Assembly (NCBI GenBank): GCA_026692665.1
Contig: JAPLOF010000023.1
Span: 90,961 to 154,960 of the forward strand
Direction: 5' to 3'
Origin: Planctomycetota bacterium
GTDB taxonomy: Bacteria > Planctomycetota > UBA1135 > GCA-002686595
DNA: 64,000 nt
Made by a program: the position numbers and the translations under genes. The notes under the pieces are model-generated. The model had not been told where the DNA came from. It searched no databases and saw only the letters and a program-made list of their open reading frames with translations. Below are positions 1 through 8,484 of this stretch, piece after piece. Positions within the stretch are counted from its first letter, which is position 1. Every line of letters begins with the position of its first letter.

Positions 1-2
1 GC

Positions 3-677
3 GTGGAGGTCGCGCGCGCCGTGCGCGAGCGCGTCGGCCACGACTGGACCGTCGGCTGCCGCATCCTCGGCGACGAGGTGATCGAGGGCGGGAGCCGCGT
101 CGAGGACGCCGCCTTCCACGCACTCGCGCTGGCGCGCGCTGGCCTCGACTTCGTGTCGGTCAGCAAAGGCGGCAAGTTCGACGACGCGAAGCAGCCCAAG
201 GTCGGCGAGGCCGTCTACCCGTACACCGGGCCGAGCGGGCACGAGTGCATGCCGACCGTGAAGATCGAAGGCGGCCCGTTCGGGCGCAATCTACCGATTT
301 CCGCAGCGATTCGCGCTCATCTGCGCACCTCCGGCTGCGCGATCCCGGTCGTCGGCGCAGGCGGCATCAACTCCTACGAGATGGCCGAGCGCGCGCTGCA
401 CGACGGCTCGTGCGACCTCGTCGCGGCAGCGCGGCAGTCGCTCGCGGATCCCGACTGGTGGCGCAAGATCGAGCTGGGTCGCGGTGCCGACATCCGTCGG
501 TGCCTCTACACGAACTACTGCGAGGCGCTCGACCAGCGGCACGAGCAGGTCACGTGCCAGCTGTGGGATCGCGACATGGACGCGAGCGACCCCGGGCGCA
601 CCGGGATCGCTCGCTCGTCCGACGGAAAGCGCCGGCTCGTGCCTCCAGCGTGGGCACGCGAGCACGACGCGGGCTGA
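3..677 (+). CDS. NADH:flavin oxidoreductase (old yellow enzyme family), 5'-truncated by the window edge
   Basis: This is the C-terminal half of an FMN-dependent OYE-family (beta/alpha)8-barrel oxidoreductase. The frame is open from the left edge, so the GTG at position 3 is not necessarily the start. Visible signatures are a late-barrel strand GLDFVSVSKGGKF, the phosphate-binding loop PVVGAGGINSYEMAERAL, and CDLVAAARQSLADPDWW, the usual conserved end of the barrel. A Cys-containing segment RRCLYTNYCEAL follows where 2,4-dienoyl-CoA reductase relatives carry a cluster motif, but the full cysteine set is not visible, so I do not call a 4Fe-4S domain. The substrate cannot be inferred. The stop is immediately followed by the stop of the convergent next gene. 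Confidence 0.8.
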   Translation: MEVARAVRERVGHDWTVGCRILGDEVIEGGSRVEDAAFHALALARAGLDFVSVSKGGKFDDAKQPKVGEAVYPYTGPSGHECMPTVKIEGGPFGRNLPISAAIRAHLRTSGCAIPVVGAGGINSYEMAERALHDGSCDLVAAARQSLADPDWWRKIELGRGADIRRCLYTNYCEALDQRHEQVTCQLWDRDMDASDPGRTGIARSSDGKRRLVPPAWAREHDAG

Positions 678-1724
678 TCAGCCCTTCTTCTCGGGCTTCG
701 TCTCCTCCGCCGGCGCGTCCTCGATCTCGACGCTGTAGTCGATCTTCCCCTCGCGCGTCGAGCTCATCTTCATCGACGAGCCGTCGCGCTCCGATTCCCG
801 GCGCGATTCCTCCTTGAGCGTGCCCTCGAGCTCGAGCAGCATCGGGCGCTTCGCCGCGACGTCGAACCAGAGCTTGCCCTCGAGCTTCGCGGACCAGGTG
901 CTGCGGTTGTCGAACGGCACGTTGAGCGCACGGGGACCGCGGCCGCCGAAGGCCTCGAGTTCGCGCTCGCCCGAAGTCTCGAGCTCCAGCTCGATGATGG
1001 CGCACAGGACGCCGTCCTTCTCCTCGGAACCGGCCAGCTTGCCCGTGCCCTTCCACTCGGACTGCGTCAGGAACGAGTCGCCTCCACCTCCCATGCGTCC
1101 ACCGCGGCGACCGCCGCCGCCGCCCGCGCCGCGACCCTCGCCATCGGGGCGAGCCGGCGGCGGATAGAGCTTGCGCTGAACGTCGAGGCGCAGACCGCGC
1201 AGGATCGCCTCGTTGCCGATCTCCCACTCCGCGCCTTCCTCGACCCCGGCTTTCGGCAGGAAACCATCGAGGAACAGGCCGATCGCGTGGCCTTCGAGCG
1301 CGCCCTCGCCATCGGGTTCGGTGCCCGCGACGACCTCGGCCTCGACCTTGCCGCCCTCGCTGGTCAGTTGGACCGTGACGCCCTTCCACGGGCTCTCGAT
1401 CTCGCTCTCACGAGAGTTCTCGCCCATCTCCATCGCGGACTTGCCGCCCAGCTCGACGAAATGGCGGCGCACCTTGGTCGGCTTGCCAGCATCGGCCTCG
1501 ACCACATGGTCGATGTGGACCTCCGTGCGCTCCGTGTCCGTGGTGGCCCCGCCCATGCCCGGCATCTTCTCGCCGTCCCGCTCGACCTCCATGGACGTCG
1601 TCTCCATGTGGATCGACGACTCGATCGTGACCTTGCGGCCGATTCCGGCCTTGTACTCGGTGACCAGGTCCTTCGCCGGCGCGAGGCCGAGGCCGAGGGC
1701 GGACATCAGGAGGAGAGTGCGCAT
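678..1724 (-). CDS. Secreted protein of unknown function with Gly/Arg-rich loop
   Basis: This is a 348-residue protein with a short hydrophobic N-terminus (MRTLLLMSALGLGLAPA, then Lys) that looks like a Sec signal peptide. The mature part is rich in charged beta-strand-like segments. A low-complexity Gly/Arg/Met stretch lies at roughly residues 195-215, and the C-terminus is Lys/Glu-rich. I recognise no catalytic motif and no domain. It is convergent with the flavin oxidoreductase with zero intergenic bases and sits 73 nt from the next minus-strand gene. It is likely extracytoplasmic; the function is unknown. Confidence 0.6.
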   Translation of the reverse strand: MRTLLLMSALGLGLAPAKDLVTEYKAGIGRKVTIESSIHMETTSMEVERDGEKMPGMGGATTDTERTEVHIDHVVEADAGKPTKVRRHFVELGGKSAMEMGENSRESEIESPWKGVTVQLTSEGGKVEAEVVAGTEPDGEGALEGHAIGLFLDGFLPKAGVEEGAEWEIGNEAILRGLRLDVQRKLYPPPARPDGEGRGAGGGGGRRGGRMGGGGDSFLTQSEWKGTGKLAGSEEKDGVLCAIIELELETSGERELEAFGGRGPRALNVPFDNRSTWSAKLEGKLWFDVAAKRPMLLELEGTLKEESRRESERDGSSMKMSSTREGKIDYSVEIEDAPAEETKPEKKG

Positions 1725-1768
1725 CGTGTGGATCCTGCGGCCGCGTGGACCGCTCGTGGGGAGAAGTG

Positions 1769-1786
1769 CGCGGCGCGGGCGCCGCG
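1769..1786 (-). terminator. Possible short hairpin downstream of the Cys-rich protein gene
   Basis: This is a perfect 8-bp GC stem (cgcggcgc / gcgccgcg) with a 2-nt loop just after the stop of the minus-strand gene ending at 1798. No U-tract follows, so it is only a weak terminator candidate. Confidence 0.25.
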
Positions 1787-1797
1787 AATCGGGTCAA

Positions 1798-2382
1798 TCA
1801 ATCGGAGCCGCGGTCGACCACGTGCGTCGCCTCGAGGAGCCGACCGTGCGCGTCGAAGAGCAGGGAGACGGAGTTGGCGCGGCGAGCAGTCGAACGCCCG
1901 GGTTCCAGGTGGAACTGCGCCACACTGCACGCGGAGAACGCGTGCACGGCGTCCAGCCTCCAGTCCGGATCCCGCACGGAGGTGAACACCTCGGCGTTGA
2001 CGACGAGGATTTCGCGGGCGAATTCGGCGAGACGCGCGAGGTCCACGGAGCGATCCCGATCGCTCCGTTCGTTGCCCGAGGCGAACTCGAGCGACGGCCC
2101 CACGACGACGTCCAGGACGCGCACGAATCGATCGTCCTCGGCGGCCAGGATGCGCGACTCGTGGGCGACGATCCGGAGCCCCTGCTCGCCCGCAACCGGG
2201 TTCTGGCAGACCCCCGAGCACTTGCAGGCCTGGAAGCAGGGATCGCACTCCTCGTAGCAGGCCGAAACGGAGCACGAGCCGCTGGCGAGCCACCCGCAGG
2301 CGAGTGGCGCGAGCACGACCGTCGCGAGCCACGCAGTGCGGCGGGGACGGTCCGAGGCGGGATGTTCTCTGGAATGGACCAC
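1798..2382 (-). CDS. Cys-rich secreted protein or lipoprotein, unknown function
   Basis: The frame is open to an ATG at 2490, but the first 36 residues of that longer form are Arg/Pro-rich and do not look like a protein start. The GTG at 2382 puts a short basic region directly before the hydrophobic segment TAWLATVVLAPLACGWLASG, a plausible signal peptide. Immediately after it comes a dense cysteine cluster (CSVSACYEECDPCFQACKC) with about eight Cys in 25 residues, which could form disulfides or bind metal outside the cytoplasm. The remainder (about 120 residues) is compact with no recognised motif. It is divergent from the PHA-system gene. Start choice and lipidation are uncertain because the lipobox is poor. 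Confidence 0.5.
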   Translation of the reverse strand: MVHSREHPASDRPRRTAWLATVVLAPLACGWLASGSCSVSACYEECDPCFQACKCSGVCQNPVAGEQGLRIVAHESRILAAEDDRFVRVLDVVVGPSLEFASGNERSDRDRSVDLARLAEFAREILVVNAEVFTSVRDPDWRLDAVHAFSACSVAQFHLEPGRSTARRANSVSLLFDAHGRLLEATHVVDRGSD

Positions 2383-2585
2383 GTGGGCGTCCCCGCGGGG
2401 AGCCCAGGGACCGTACCGGGGCCTCCGCGAAGCGGCAAGTCGGACAGGGCGGGCGATGGCGCGGGACGAGTTCGCACGGTGCTCGTCCAACCGGCGCGCA
2501 GACGCCGGGTTCCGGCCCGAACCAGCGACTGCGCTCCCGAGCTGGGCCCGCGCGCGGCTGGATTCGTGCTCGCGAAACCCCTCTG

Positions 2586-2879
2586 ATGTCCGGCATGGGA
2601 AGCGTTCGTATCCGCGTCGAGCATGCGCTCGGCCGTCAGGAAGCCCTGAGCCGCATCCGGCGCGCGGCGGACGGCCTGGGCGCGAAGGGTGCCGCCTACG
2701 TGAAGTCGGTCGAGTGGTCCGAGTCCGGCGCCGTGGTGGCCGGCGACGGATTCGACGGCCGTTTCGTGGTCACGGACACCGACGTGACGGCCGAGGTCGA
2801 GCTCGGATGGAAGCTGGCCTTCTTCCCGCTGAAGGTCCAGCGCGATGCGGAGGCCTGGTTGCGGGATCTGCTGCGTTGA
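2586..2879 (+). CDS. Polyhydroxyalkanoic acid system family protein (PHA_gran_rgn-like)
   Basis: This 97-residue protein resembles the PF09650 family: an N-terminal IRVEHALGRQEALSRIR helix, a mid-region with a short beta hairpin (WSESGAVVAGDGFDGRFVV), the segment VTAEVELGWKLAFFPLKV and a C-terminal amphipathic helix. Family members are small proteins associated with PHA granule loci, but no PHA synthase or phasin is nearby, so the role here is open. The ATG at 2586 is preferred, with another ATG at 2595. The stop overlaps a TTG of the downstream SulP transporter in the string TTGA, suggesting translational coupling. Confidence 0.6.
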   Translation: MSGMGSVRIRVEHALGRQEALSRIRRAADGLGAKGAAYVKSVEWSESGAVVAGDGFDGRFVVTDTDVTAEVELGWKLAFFPLKVQRDAEAWLRDLLR

Positions 2880-4612
2880 GCCCGCACCGCTACGTGCAGG
2901 CCGCGCAGGCGCTCCCACCCGTATTGGCTCGGCTCGGGTGGAGCCTGCGAGAGGCGCTGCGCGAGGGATACCGCGCGCGAGACCTGCAGCGCGACGTGCT
3001 CGCCGGGCTCGTCATCGGCGTCGTCGCGCTGCCGCTCGCCATGGCGCTCGCGATCGCGTCGGGAGTGCCGCCACAGTTCGGCCTCTACACTTCGATCATC
3101 GCCGGCGCCGTGATCGCCGTCGCCGGCGGGTCGCGCGTGAGCGTCTCGGGTCCGACCGCGGCCTTCGTGGTGCTCCTGGCCCCGGTGAGCCATGCGCACG
3201 GAGTGGGCGGCCTGATGACGGCCTCGCTCATGGCGGGCGTGATGCTGCTCGGATTCGGCCTGTTCCGCATGGGCCGGCTGATCCAGTTCATCCCGCACCC
3301 CGTGACGACCGGGTTCACGGCGGGCATCGCGGTCGTGATCGCCGGCCTCCAGTTGAAGGACTTCCTCGGGCTGCAGCCGGGCGCGCTGCCCGAGCACTTC
3401 CCCGAGAAGATGGTCGCGCTGGCGAGAGCAGCCGAGTCGTTCCGCTGGCAGGAAGCGGCCATCGGGACGTTCACGCTCGTCGTCCTCGTCGTCTGGCCGC
3501 GGATCGTCCGACGGATCCCCGGGCCCCTCGTGGGGTTGGCACTCGCCGCGGTCGTGTCGTGGCTGCTCGCGGTCTATGTGCCCGGATTCCACGTCGACAC
3601 GATCGGAAGCCGTTTCGAGGGCGGGATACCGCGCCTCCCGCCGCATTTCGACTGGCCTTGGAACTTCCCCGGTGCGGATGGCCAGCCTCTCGGGCTCTCG
3701 CTCGGCGTGTTGCGCGAGCTGCTCGGCCCGGCGTTCGCGATCGCCGCGCTGGGCGCCATCGAGTCGCTGCTGTGCGCCGTCGTGGCGGACGGGATGGCGG
3801 GCACGAAGCACGACTCCGACGTCGAGCTGGCCGCGCAGGGACTCGGGAACATGGTCGCGCCGTTCTTCGGCGGATTCGCGGCGACGGGCGCCTTGGCCCG
3901 CACGGCCACCGGCATCCGAGCCGGAGCGCGCTCGCCGTTCGCCTCGCTCACCCACGCCCTCTTCATCCTCGTGGCGGTGCTCGCCCTGGCTCCGCTCCTC
4001 GCGCACCTGCCGATGGCGGCGCTGGCCGCGCTCCTCCTGATCGTGGCCTGGAACATGAGCGAGGTGCGGCACTTCGGCCACATCCTCAAGGTGGCGCCGA
4101 AAAGCGACGTCCTGGTCCTCCTGACCTGCTTCGGACTCACCGTCGTGTTCGACATGGTGATCGCCGTCAGCGTCGGGATCGTGCTCGCAGCACTCCTCTT
4201 CATGCGCCGCATGTCCGAGATGTTCCAGGCGCGGCTCGACGAGGGCGCCAGCACGCACCTGCTCGACCCGCACATGGAGGGCGTCGTCGTCTACCAGATC
4301 GGCGGTCCGCTGTTCTTCGGCGCGGCGGAGAAGGCCGCCAGTGCCCTGGCGCGGATCTCGGACCGGACGCGCGCCGTGATTCTCCAGATGGACGGCGTGC
4401 CGGTGATGGACATCACGGGGCTCGTCGCGCTCGAGTCGGCACTCGAGCGCCTGCATGGCATGGGGGTTTTCGTGGTCCTCGCCGGAGTCCAGCCCCAACC
4501 GCTCGAGATGCTCGAGAAGTCCGGAATCCACGGCGGGAAGCTGACCGCGCTGTGCAGCGAGGACGACGCGGCCTTGGCGGCCGTTCGGGCCTTCCTGGCC
4601 GAGAAGCGTTGA
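2876..4612 (+). CDS. SulP family anion (sulfate-type) transporter with STAS domain
   Basis: About 578 residues, the normal SulP length. The N-terminal membrane domain begins with RDVLAGLVIGVVALPLAMAL and the family signature SGVPPQFGLYTSIIAGAV, followed by about ten more hydrophobic segments to roughly residue 440. The C-terminal STAS domain has the conserved strand-loop VPVMDITGLVALESAL. SulP proteins move sulfate, bicarbonate or dicarboxylates across the inner membrane; the substrate here is unknown. The frame is open upstream, but homology starts near RLGWSLREALREGYRARDL, so I take the TTG at 2876 that overlaps the upstream stop; a GTG at 2894 is an alternative. A 158-bp inverted repeat lies just downstream. 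Confidence 0.85.
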   Translation: MSPHRYVQAAQALPPVLARLGWSLREALREGYRARDLQRDVLAGLVIGVVALPLAMALAIASGVPPQFGLYTSIIAGAVIAVAGGSRVSVSGPTAAFVVLLAPVSHAHGVGGLMTASLMAGVMLLGFGLFRMGRLIQFIPHPVTTGFTAGIAVVIAGLQLKDFLGLQPGALPEHFPEKMVALARAAESFRWQEAAIGTFTLVVLVVWPRIVRRIPGPLVGLALAAVVSWLLAVYVPGFHVDTIGSRFEGGIPRLPPHFDWPWNFPGADGQPLGLSLGVLRELLGPAFAIAALGAIESLLCAVVADGMAGTKHDSDVELAAQGLGNMVAPFFGGFAATGALARTATGIRAGARSPFASLTHALFILVAVLALAPLLAHLPMAALAALLLIVAWNMSEVRHFGHILKVAPKSDVLVLLTCFGLTVVFDMVIAVSVGIVLAALLFMRRMSEMFQARLDEGASTHLLDPHMEGVVVYQIGGPLFFGAAEKAASALARISDRTRAVILQMDGVPVMDITGLVALESALERLHGMGVFVVLAGVQPQPLEMLEKSGIHGGKLTALCSEDDAALAAVRAFLAEKR

Positions 4613-4623
4613 GCGTGAGCTGG

Positions 4624-4781
4624 TGGAGTGATCCCGAAGTTCGTCACATGAGTCACCCCCTTGCGACTCCCCTGCGGCGTTGGCGCTCATCCGAGGGTTG
4701 CAAAGAACCCGCGTCGTCGCGCCGCCTTGCAGGGAAGTCGCCTTCAGGGCGACTCATGCCACGAACTTCGGGATCACCCCA
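4624..4781. repeat. Long imperfect inverted repeat filling a convergent gap (family A)
   Basis: The left arm (4624-4680) and the right arm (4725-4781) are inverted copies. Both contain GTGATCCCGAAGTTCGT followed by CATGAGTC, then a variable part and CCCTGC. The central ~45 bp contains a smaller hairpin (gggttgcaaagaaccc). It occupies nearly the whole gap between the convergent SulP and CstA-cluster genes. It could be two inverted copies of a dispersed repeat, a MITE-like element, or a bidirectional terminator. It does not share sequence with the AGCCAGGCAC palindromes elsewhere in the window. Confidence 0.7.
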
Positions 4782-5321
4782 CTAGCGCTGGAGCTCGGCC
4801 GCGAGCGCCCGATCGCCGAACAGCACGAGATCGAGCATCTGGAGCGCCTCGCCGCCAAACGTGATGCGGACACGCGCGGGCTCCACGCCCAGCGGCAGGT
4901 CGAAGACGAAGGGTGACACGTCGACTTCGCCAGCGGCGATCCCCGAGACCGCGCCCACCCCGAGTTCACGGCGCAGGGCCGATGTCGCGGCCGGGTCCGG
5001 CGCCCAATGATCGCCCGCGGCGTTCTCGAGGATCGGCACGTGGCTGGCCAAGTCGTAGTCGACGCGCTGCGCATGGTTCGTCGTTCGCAGCCGTACGACG
5101 ACGAACTGGCCCGCGGGACGGAGGATCTCGCCCGCGGACCCGACCTCCGCCACCTTCGAGACGTCCTCGAGCGCGAATCCGAAGTCGTCCCAGAGGATCT
5201 CCTTGCCGCGTGGTGCAAGGACGTCGTGGCGCAGGAGCGTCGCCACGGAGAGGCCCAGCACGAGGACGACAGCCCCTCCGATCAGGGTCCAGCGCCAGGT
5301 CGAACCGTTCGAATGGGCCAT
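4782..5321 (-). CDS. Membrane-anchored protein of unknown function, downstream of cstA
   Basis: This 179-residue protein has one N-terminal membrane segment (WTLIGGAVVLVLGLSVATLL) and an extracytoplasmic beta-rich domain. The run GQFVVVRLRTTNHAQRVDYD and the closing strands resemble the Ig-like DUF4352/telomeric-repeat type of fold, but that is only a structural impression. The ATG at 5321 immediately precedes the anchor. It lies 44 nt after cstA on the same strand, so it is probably co-transcribed and may accompany the transporter. Confidence 0.6.
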   Translation of the reverse strand: MAHSNGSTWRWTLIGGAVVLVLGLSVATLLRHDVLAPRGKEILWDDFGFALEDVSKVAEVGSAGEILRPAGQFVVVRLRTTNHAQRVDYDLASHVPILENAAGDHWAPDPAATSALRRELGVGAVSGIAAGEVDVSPFVFDLPLGVEPARVRITFGGEALQMLDLVLFGDRALAAELQR

Positions 5322-5365
5322 CGTGAACTCCAGGACGATCCGACTCCGAGGTGGCCGATGAGACG

Positions 5366-7054
5366 TCAGGCCGGCGGAGGCGCCGTCAACGGCGCGCGCA
5401 ATCGGCGGATCCCGGTGGCGACAAGGTACGCCGCGAGCGCGAGGAGCAGGAGCGCCGAGATGCCGTTCGCCAGCTTGACGTCGAAGCCCGTGCTCTCGAC
5501 CAGGTTGACCCGCGCCAACTCGAAGAGCGCCCAGAGCGTGATCGTGAGGACGAATACGGCCGGTACCAGAACGAACGTGTTCGACTTGCCCTCCTGGCGC
5601 AGCCACACCGCGATCGAGATCAGGGACAGCGCGGCGAGTAGTTGGTTGCTCGCGCCGAACAGCGTCCAGAATCGCTGGTAGCTGCCCTCCCCGCTGTAGG
5701 CCAGGAACAGGGCGGCCGGCACGATCGTGATCAGCGTGCCGAAGACGGCGCCGCCCATCCCCTTCCAGCCGGTCAGCTCCTGGATCAGGTATCGACCGAG
5801 GCGCGTCGCGACGTCCAGCGTGTCGAACACGAACGTCGAGAACGCCATCGCGCCGAACGTGATCGCGAACGGGAGGTTGTCGCGCCCCACCAGGATCGTC
5901 AGGAACTCGCCGATGCCGTTGCCGTAGATCGTCCCCGGCTTCAGCGCCTTCCCGGCGGCGTCGACGAGGTGGTCCTGCGTGAAGATCACGACGGTGACCA
6001 GCGCGATCAGGGCCACGAATGCCTCGGCCAGCATCGCGCCGTATCCGACGACGCGCGTGTGCGACTCGCGGTCGACCTGTTTGCTGGTCGTGCCGCTGCA
6101 GACGAGGCCGTGGAATCCCGAGCACGCGCCGCAGGCGATCGTCACGAACAGGAACGGGAAGAGGGTGCCCGCGGCCTTCCCGGTGTCCCACGCCTTGAAC
6201 GCGGGTTGCTGGATCTCGTAGCCGCCGAAGAGGATGCCCAGGACCCCCAGGGCCAGGGCGGTGTAGAGCACGAATCCGCCGAGGTATCCGCGTGGCTGGA
6301 GGAGCGCCCAGACCGGCAACACCGAAGCGACGGCGCAGTAGGCCAGGATCAGGAGCCCCCACTCGACCGGCCCGAAGACCAGCCAGTCGGAGATGTGCGT
6401 CCCGAACCACGAGGCCGCGAACGTCCCCGGCACGAAGATCACGGTCACGAGCCACAGCGGCGGCTTCATGGTGCGCTGCACCAGTCCCAACACGACCGAC
6501 AGGACGAGGTACAGGACGCTCGCCGCCGCGACCGCGCCGCCGGGATGGAAGCGGACGCCGGCGCCCTCCAGCTCCTCCGTGCCGCGCGCGAAGCTGCCGG
6601 CCGTGATGTCGGTGAACGCGACGATCACGTAGACGAGCGCGATCCAGATGAAGGCCATCATCGCGCGTCCTGCGGGGGAGCCGAGCCGCTCGCGCGCGAT
6701 CTCCGCGATGGAGCACCCGCCGTGCCGGACGCTGCCGATCAGCGTGGTGAAGTCGTGCACGGCGCCGATGAACACGACCCCCAGGCCGATCCACAAGAGG
6801 CACGGCAGCCAGCCGAAGCCCTGACAGGCGAGGATCGGCCCCGCGATCGGCCCCGCGGCCGCGATCGCCGAGAAGTGCTGCGCGAACAGGTAGAAGGGCG
6901 GCGTCGGCTCGTAGTCGACGCCGTCGCGCTTCTCGTGCGCGGGAGTCCGCCGCGTGTCGTCGAGACCGATGCGGCGCGCCACGAAGCCGCCGTACAGCCG
7001 GTAGCCGATCCCGAGGAGCACCAGGAAAGCGATCGCCAGGACCGTCAGTTGCAT
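5366..7054 (-). CDS. cstA: Carbon starvation protein A family transporter
   Basis: This 562-residue polytopic inner-membrane protein contains strong CstA signatures: YRLYGGFVARRIGLDD, HFSAIAAAGPIAGPILACQ, GVVFIGAVHDFTTLIGSVRH and ACGACSGFHGLVCSGTTSKQ. The N-terminal CstA domain covers about residues 30-400 and is followed by the C-terminal CstA_5TM-type region. Characterised relatives (E. coli CstA, BtsT) import peptides or pyruvate, so pyruvate or peptide uptake is likely. The length is shorter than E. coli CstA (about 700) but typical of other phyla. It is followed by a membrane-anchored protein on the same strand and is divergent from the dicarboxylate symporter. Confidence 0.9.
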   Translation of the reverse strand: MQLTVLAIAFLVLLGIGYRLYGGFVARRIGLDDTRRTPAHEKRDGVDYEPTPPFYLFAQHFSAIAAAGPIAGPILACQGFGWLPCLLWIGLGVVFIGAVHDFTTLIGSVRHGGCSIAEIARERLGSPAGRAMMAFIWIALVYVIVAFTDITAGSFARGTEELEGAGVRFHPGGAVAAASVLYLVLSVVLGLVQRTMKPPLWLVTVIFVPGTFAASWFGTHISDWLVFGPVEWGLLILAYCAVASVLPVWALLQPRGYLGGFVLYTALALGVLGILFGGYEIQQPAFKAWDTGKAAGTLFPFLFVTIACGACSGFHGLVCSGTTSKQVDRESHTRVVGYGAMLAEAFVALIALVTVVIFTQDHLVDAAGKALKPGTIYGNGIGEFLTILVGRDNLPFAITFGAMAFSTFVFDTLDVATRLGRYLIQELTGWKGMGGAVFGTLITIVPAALFLAYSGEGSYQRFWTLFGASNQLLAALSLISIAVWLRQEGKSNTFVLVPAVFVLTITLWALFELARVNLVESTGFDVKLANGISALLLLALAAYLVATGIRRLRAPLTAPPPA

Positions 7055-7135
7055 GCGTTGGAGGAGACGCCGGTGTCGGGGCAGTCGCGCGGATTCGAGG
7101 GACCAGACCGATGGACCTCGCGCTCGCGGCTACCG

Positions 7136-7141
7136 TAGCAT
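7136..7141 (+). promoter_or_regulatory. -10-like hexamer TAGCAT before the symporter gene
   Basis: TAGCAT fits the TANNNT pattern and lies 14 nt upstream of the ATG at 7156. A weak -35-like TGGACC sits 18 nt further upstream (7112-7117). It supports the ATG at 7156 over the earlier in-frame ATG at 7111. Confidence 0.35.
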
Positions 7142-7155
7142 CCGCCGTCACCCGC

Positions 7156-8469
7156 ATGTCCGAGACCAGGCCCGGCGTCCCCCTCCACCGAAAGGTCCTC
7201 ATCGGTCTCGTGCTGGGCGTCCTCGTCGGCGCGGCCGCCAATCTGTGGGCTGGCACGGACGCGGGCCGCCGCTCCGTGGTGGCCTTCGCGGCCGACGGCA
7301 TCGCGCACCCGGTCGGGCAGATCTTCCTGCGCCTACTGTTCCTGGTCGTCGTCCCGCTCGTGTTCGCTTCGCTCTCGGTCGGCGTCGCGAACCTCGGAGA
7401 CCTGCGGAAGCTGGGGCGCATGGGCGGGCGCACGCTGGGTTTCTTCTTCCTGACGACTTCCTTCGCTGCGGTGCTCGGCATCACCCAGATGCACCTCGTG
7501 CAGCCGGGCGCCGGATTCGACGACGCCACGCGGCAAAGCTTGATGGACCAGTTCTCGGCGAACGCGGCCGAGTACCAGTCGAAGGTCGAGTTCAAGGAGG
7601 GGCTCACGACCATCGAGCGCGTGAACAAGGTGCTCGACTGGTTCCTCCCGCGGAACGTCCTGGGCGCGATCACGCGCATGGACATGCTGCCGCTGATCGT
7701 GCTGGCCCTCCTGTTCGGCGCGGCCCTGACGCAGATCCCGGACTCGCGCCGGCACCAGATGTGCGCGTGGCTCGAGACCGTGGCCGAAGCCATGGTCGGC
7801 ATCGTCGGCTTCGCGATGAAGCTCGCGCCGTACGCCGTCTTCTGTCTCGTCTACGCGGTCGTGGCGAAGTTCGGCCTCGACCTCCTGCAGAAGCTGGCTC
7901 TGTACGTCGTGGTCGTCCTGGCGGGCTACCTGATCGTGCTGTTCGTCTTCTACCCGATCCTGATCGCGACCCTGGCCCGGCGCAGCCCGGTGGACTACCT
8001 GCGGCGCTCGATCCCGATCATGGTGACCGCCTTCTCGACGAGCTCGAGCAACGCCACCCTGCCCACCAGCCTGCGCGTCGCCCAGCAGGACCTGGGCATC
8101 CGCCCGCAGATCGCCGGTTTCGTGCTGCCTCTCGGCGCGACGATGAACATGAACGGCACGGCGCTCTTCGAGGGCTGCGTGGTGCTCTTCGTCGCCCAGG
8201 TCTTCGGGATCGACCTGTCGATCAGCCAGCAAGTCCTCGTGGTCCTCCTGTGCGTCTTCAGCGCGATCGGCGCGGCCGGAGTGCCGGGAGGCTCCCTGCC
8301 GCTCCTGATGACGGTCATGGCCCAGGTCGGCGTCCCTCCGGACGGCATCGCGATCGTCCTGGGCGTCGACCGCCTGTTGGACATGGGCCGCACCGTCGTC
8401 AACGTGATGGGCGACGTCGTGTGCTGCGGCTACGTCGAACGCGCGGAGTCGGCGCGCCGCGGCGCCTGA
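7156..8469 (+). CDS. Dicarboxylate/amino acid:cation symporter (DAACS, GltP/DctA-like)
   Basis: A 437-residue sodium- or proton-coupled symporter of the SLC1-like fold. Visible features are an N-terminal transmembrane helix with GLVLGVLVGAAANLWAG, the helical hairpin HP1 serine-rich motif FSTSSSNATLPTSLRV, and the TM7 motif PLGATMNMNGTALFEG, where sodium and substrate are coordinated in family members. HP2 is VFSAIGAAGVPGGSLPLLM. The start at 7156 gives the usual short N-terminus; the frame is open to 7111. The substrate (glutamate, aspartate, C4-dicarboxylate or neutral amino acid) cannot be fixed from sequence. It is divergent from cstA and convergent with terC. Confidence 0.88.
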   Translation: MSETRPGVPLHRKVLIGLVLGVLVGAAANLWAGTDAGRRSVVAFAADGIAHPVGQIFLRLLFLVVVPLVFASLSVGVANLGDLRKLGRMGGRTLGFFFLTTSFAAVLGITQMHLVQPGAGFDDATRQSLMDQFSANAAEYQSKVEFKEGLTTIERVNKVLDWFLPRNVLGAITRMDMLPLIVLALLFGAALTQIPDSRRHQMCAWLETVAEAMVGIVGFAMKLAPYAVFCLVYAVVAKFGLDLLQKLALYVVVVLAGYLIVLFVFYPILIATLARRSPVDYLRRSIPIMVTAFSTSSSNATLPTSLRVAQQDLGIRPQIAGFVLPLGATMNMNGTALFEGCVVLFVAQVFGIDLSISQQVLVVLLCVFSAIGAAGVPGGSLPLLMTVMAQVGVPPDGIAIVLGVDRLLDMGRTVVNVMGDVVCCGYVERAESARRGA

Positions 8470-8484
8470 GCGTCCTGAGTCCGG

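Noticed and set aside
4782..7802. Very long open frame running through the cstA and small membrane protein region
   Set aside because: Only its last 179 codons (4782-5321) look like protein. The rest is antisense-frame or off-frame reading of cstA, typical of high-GC DNA.
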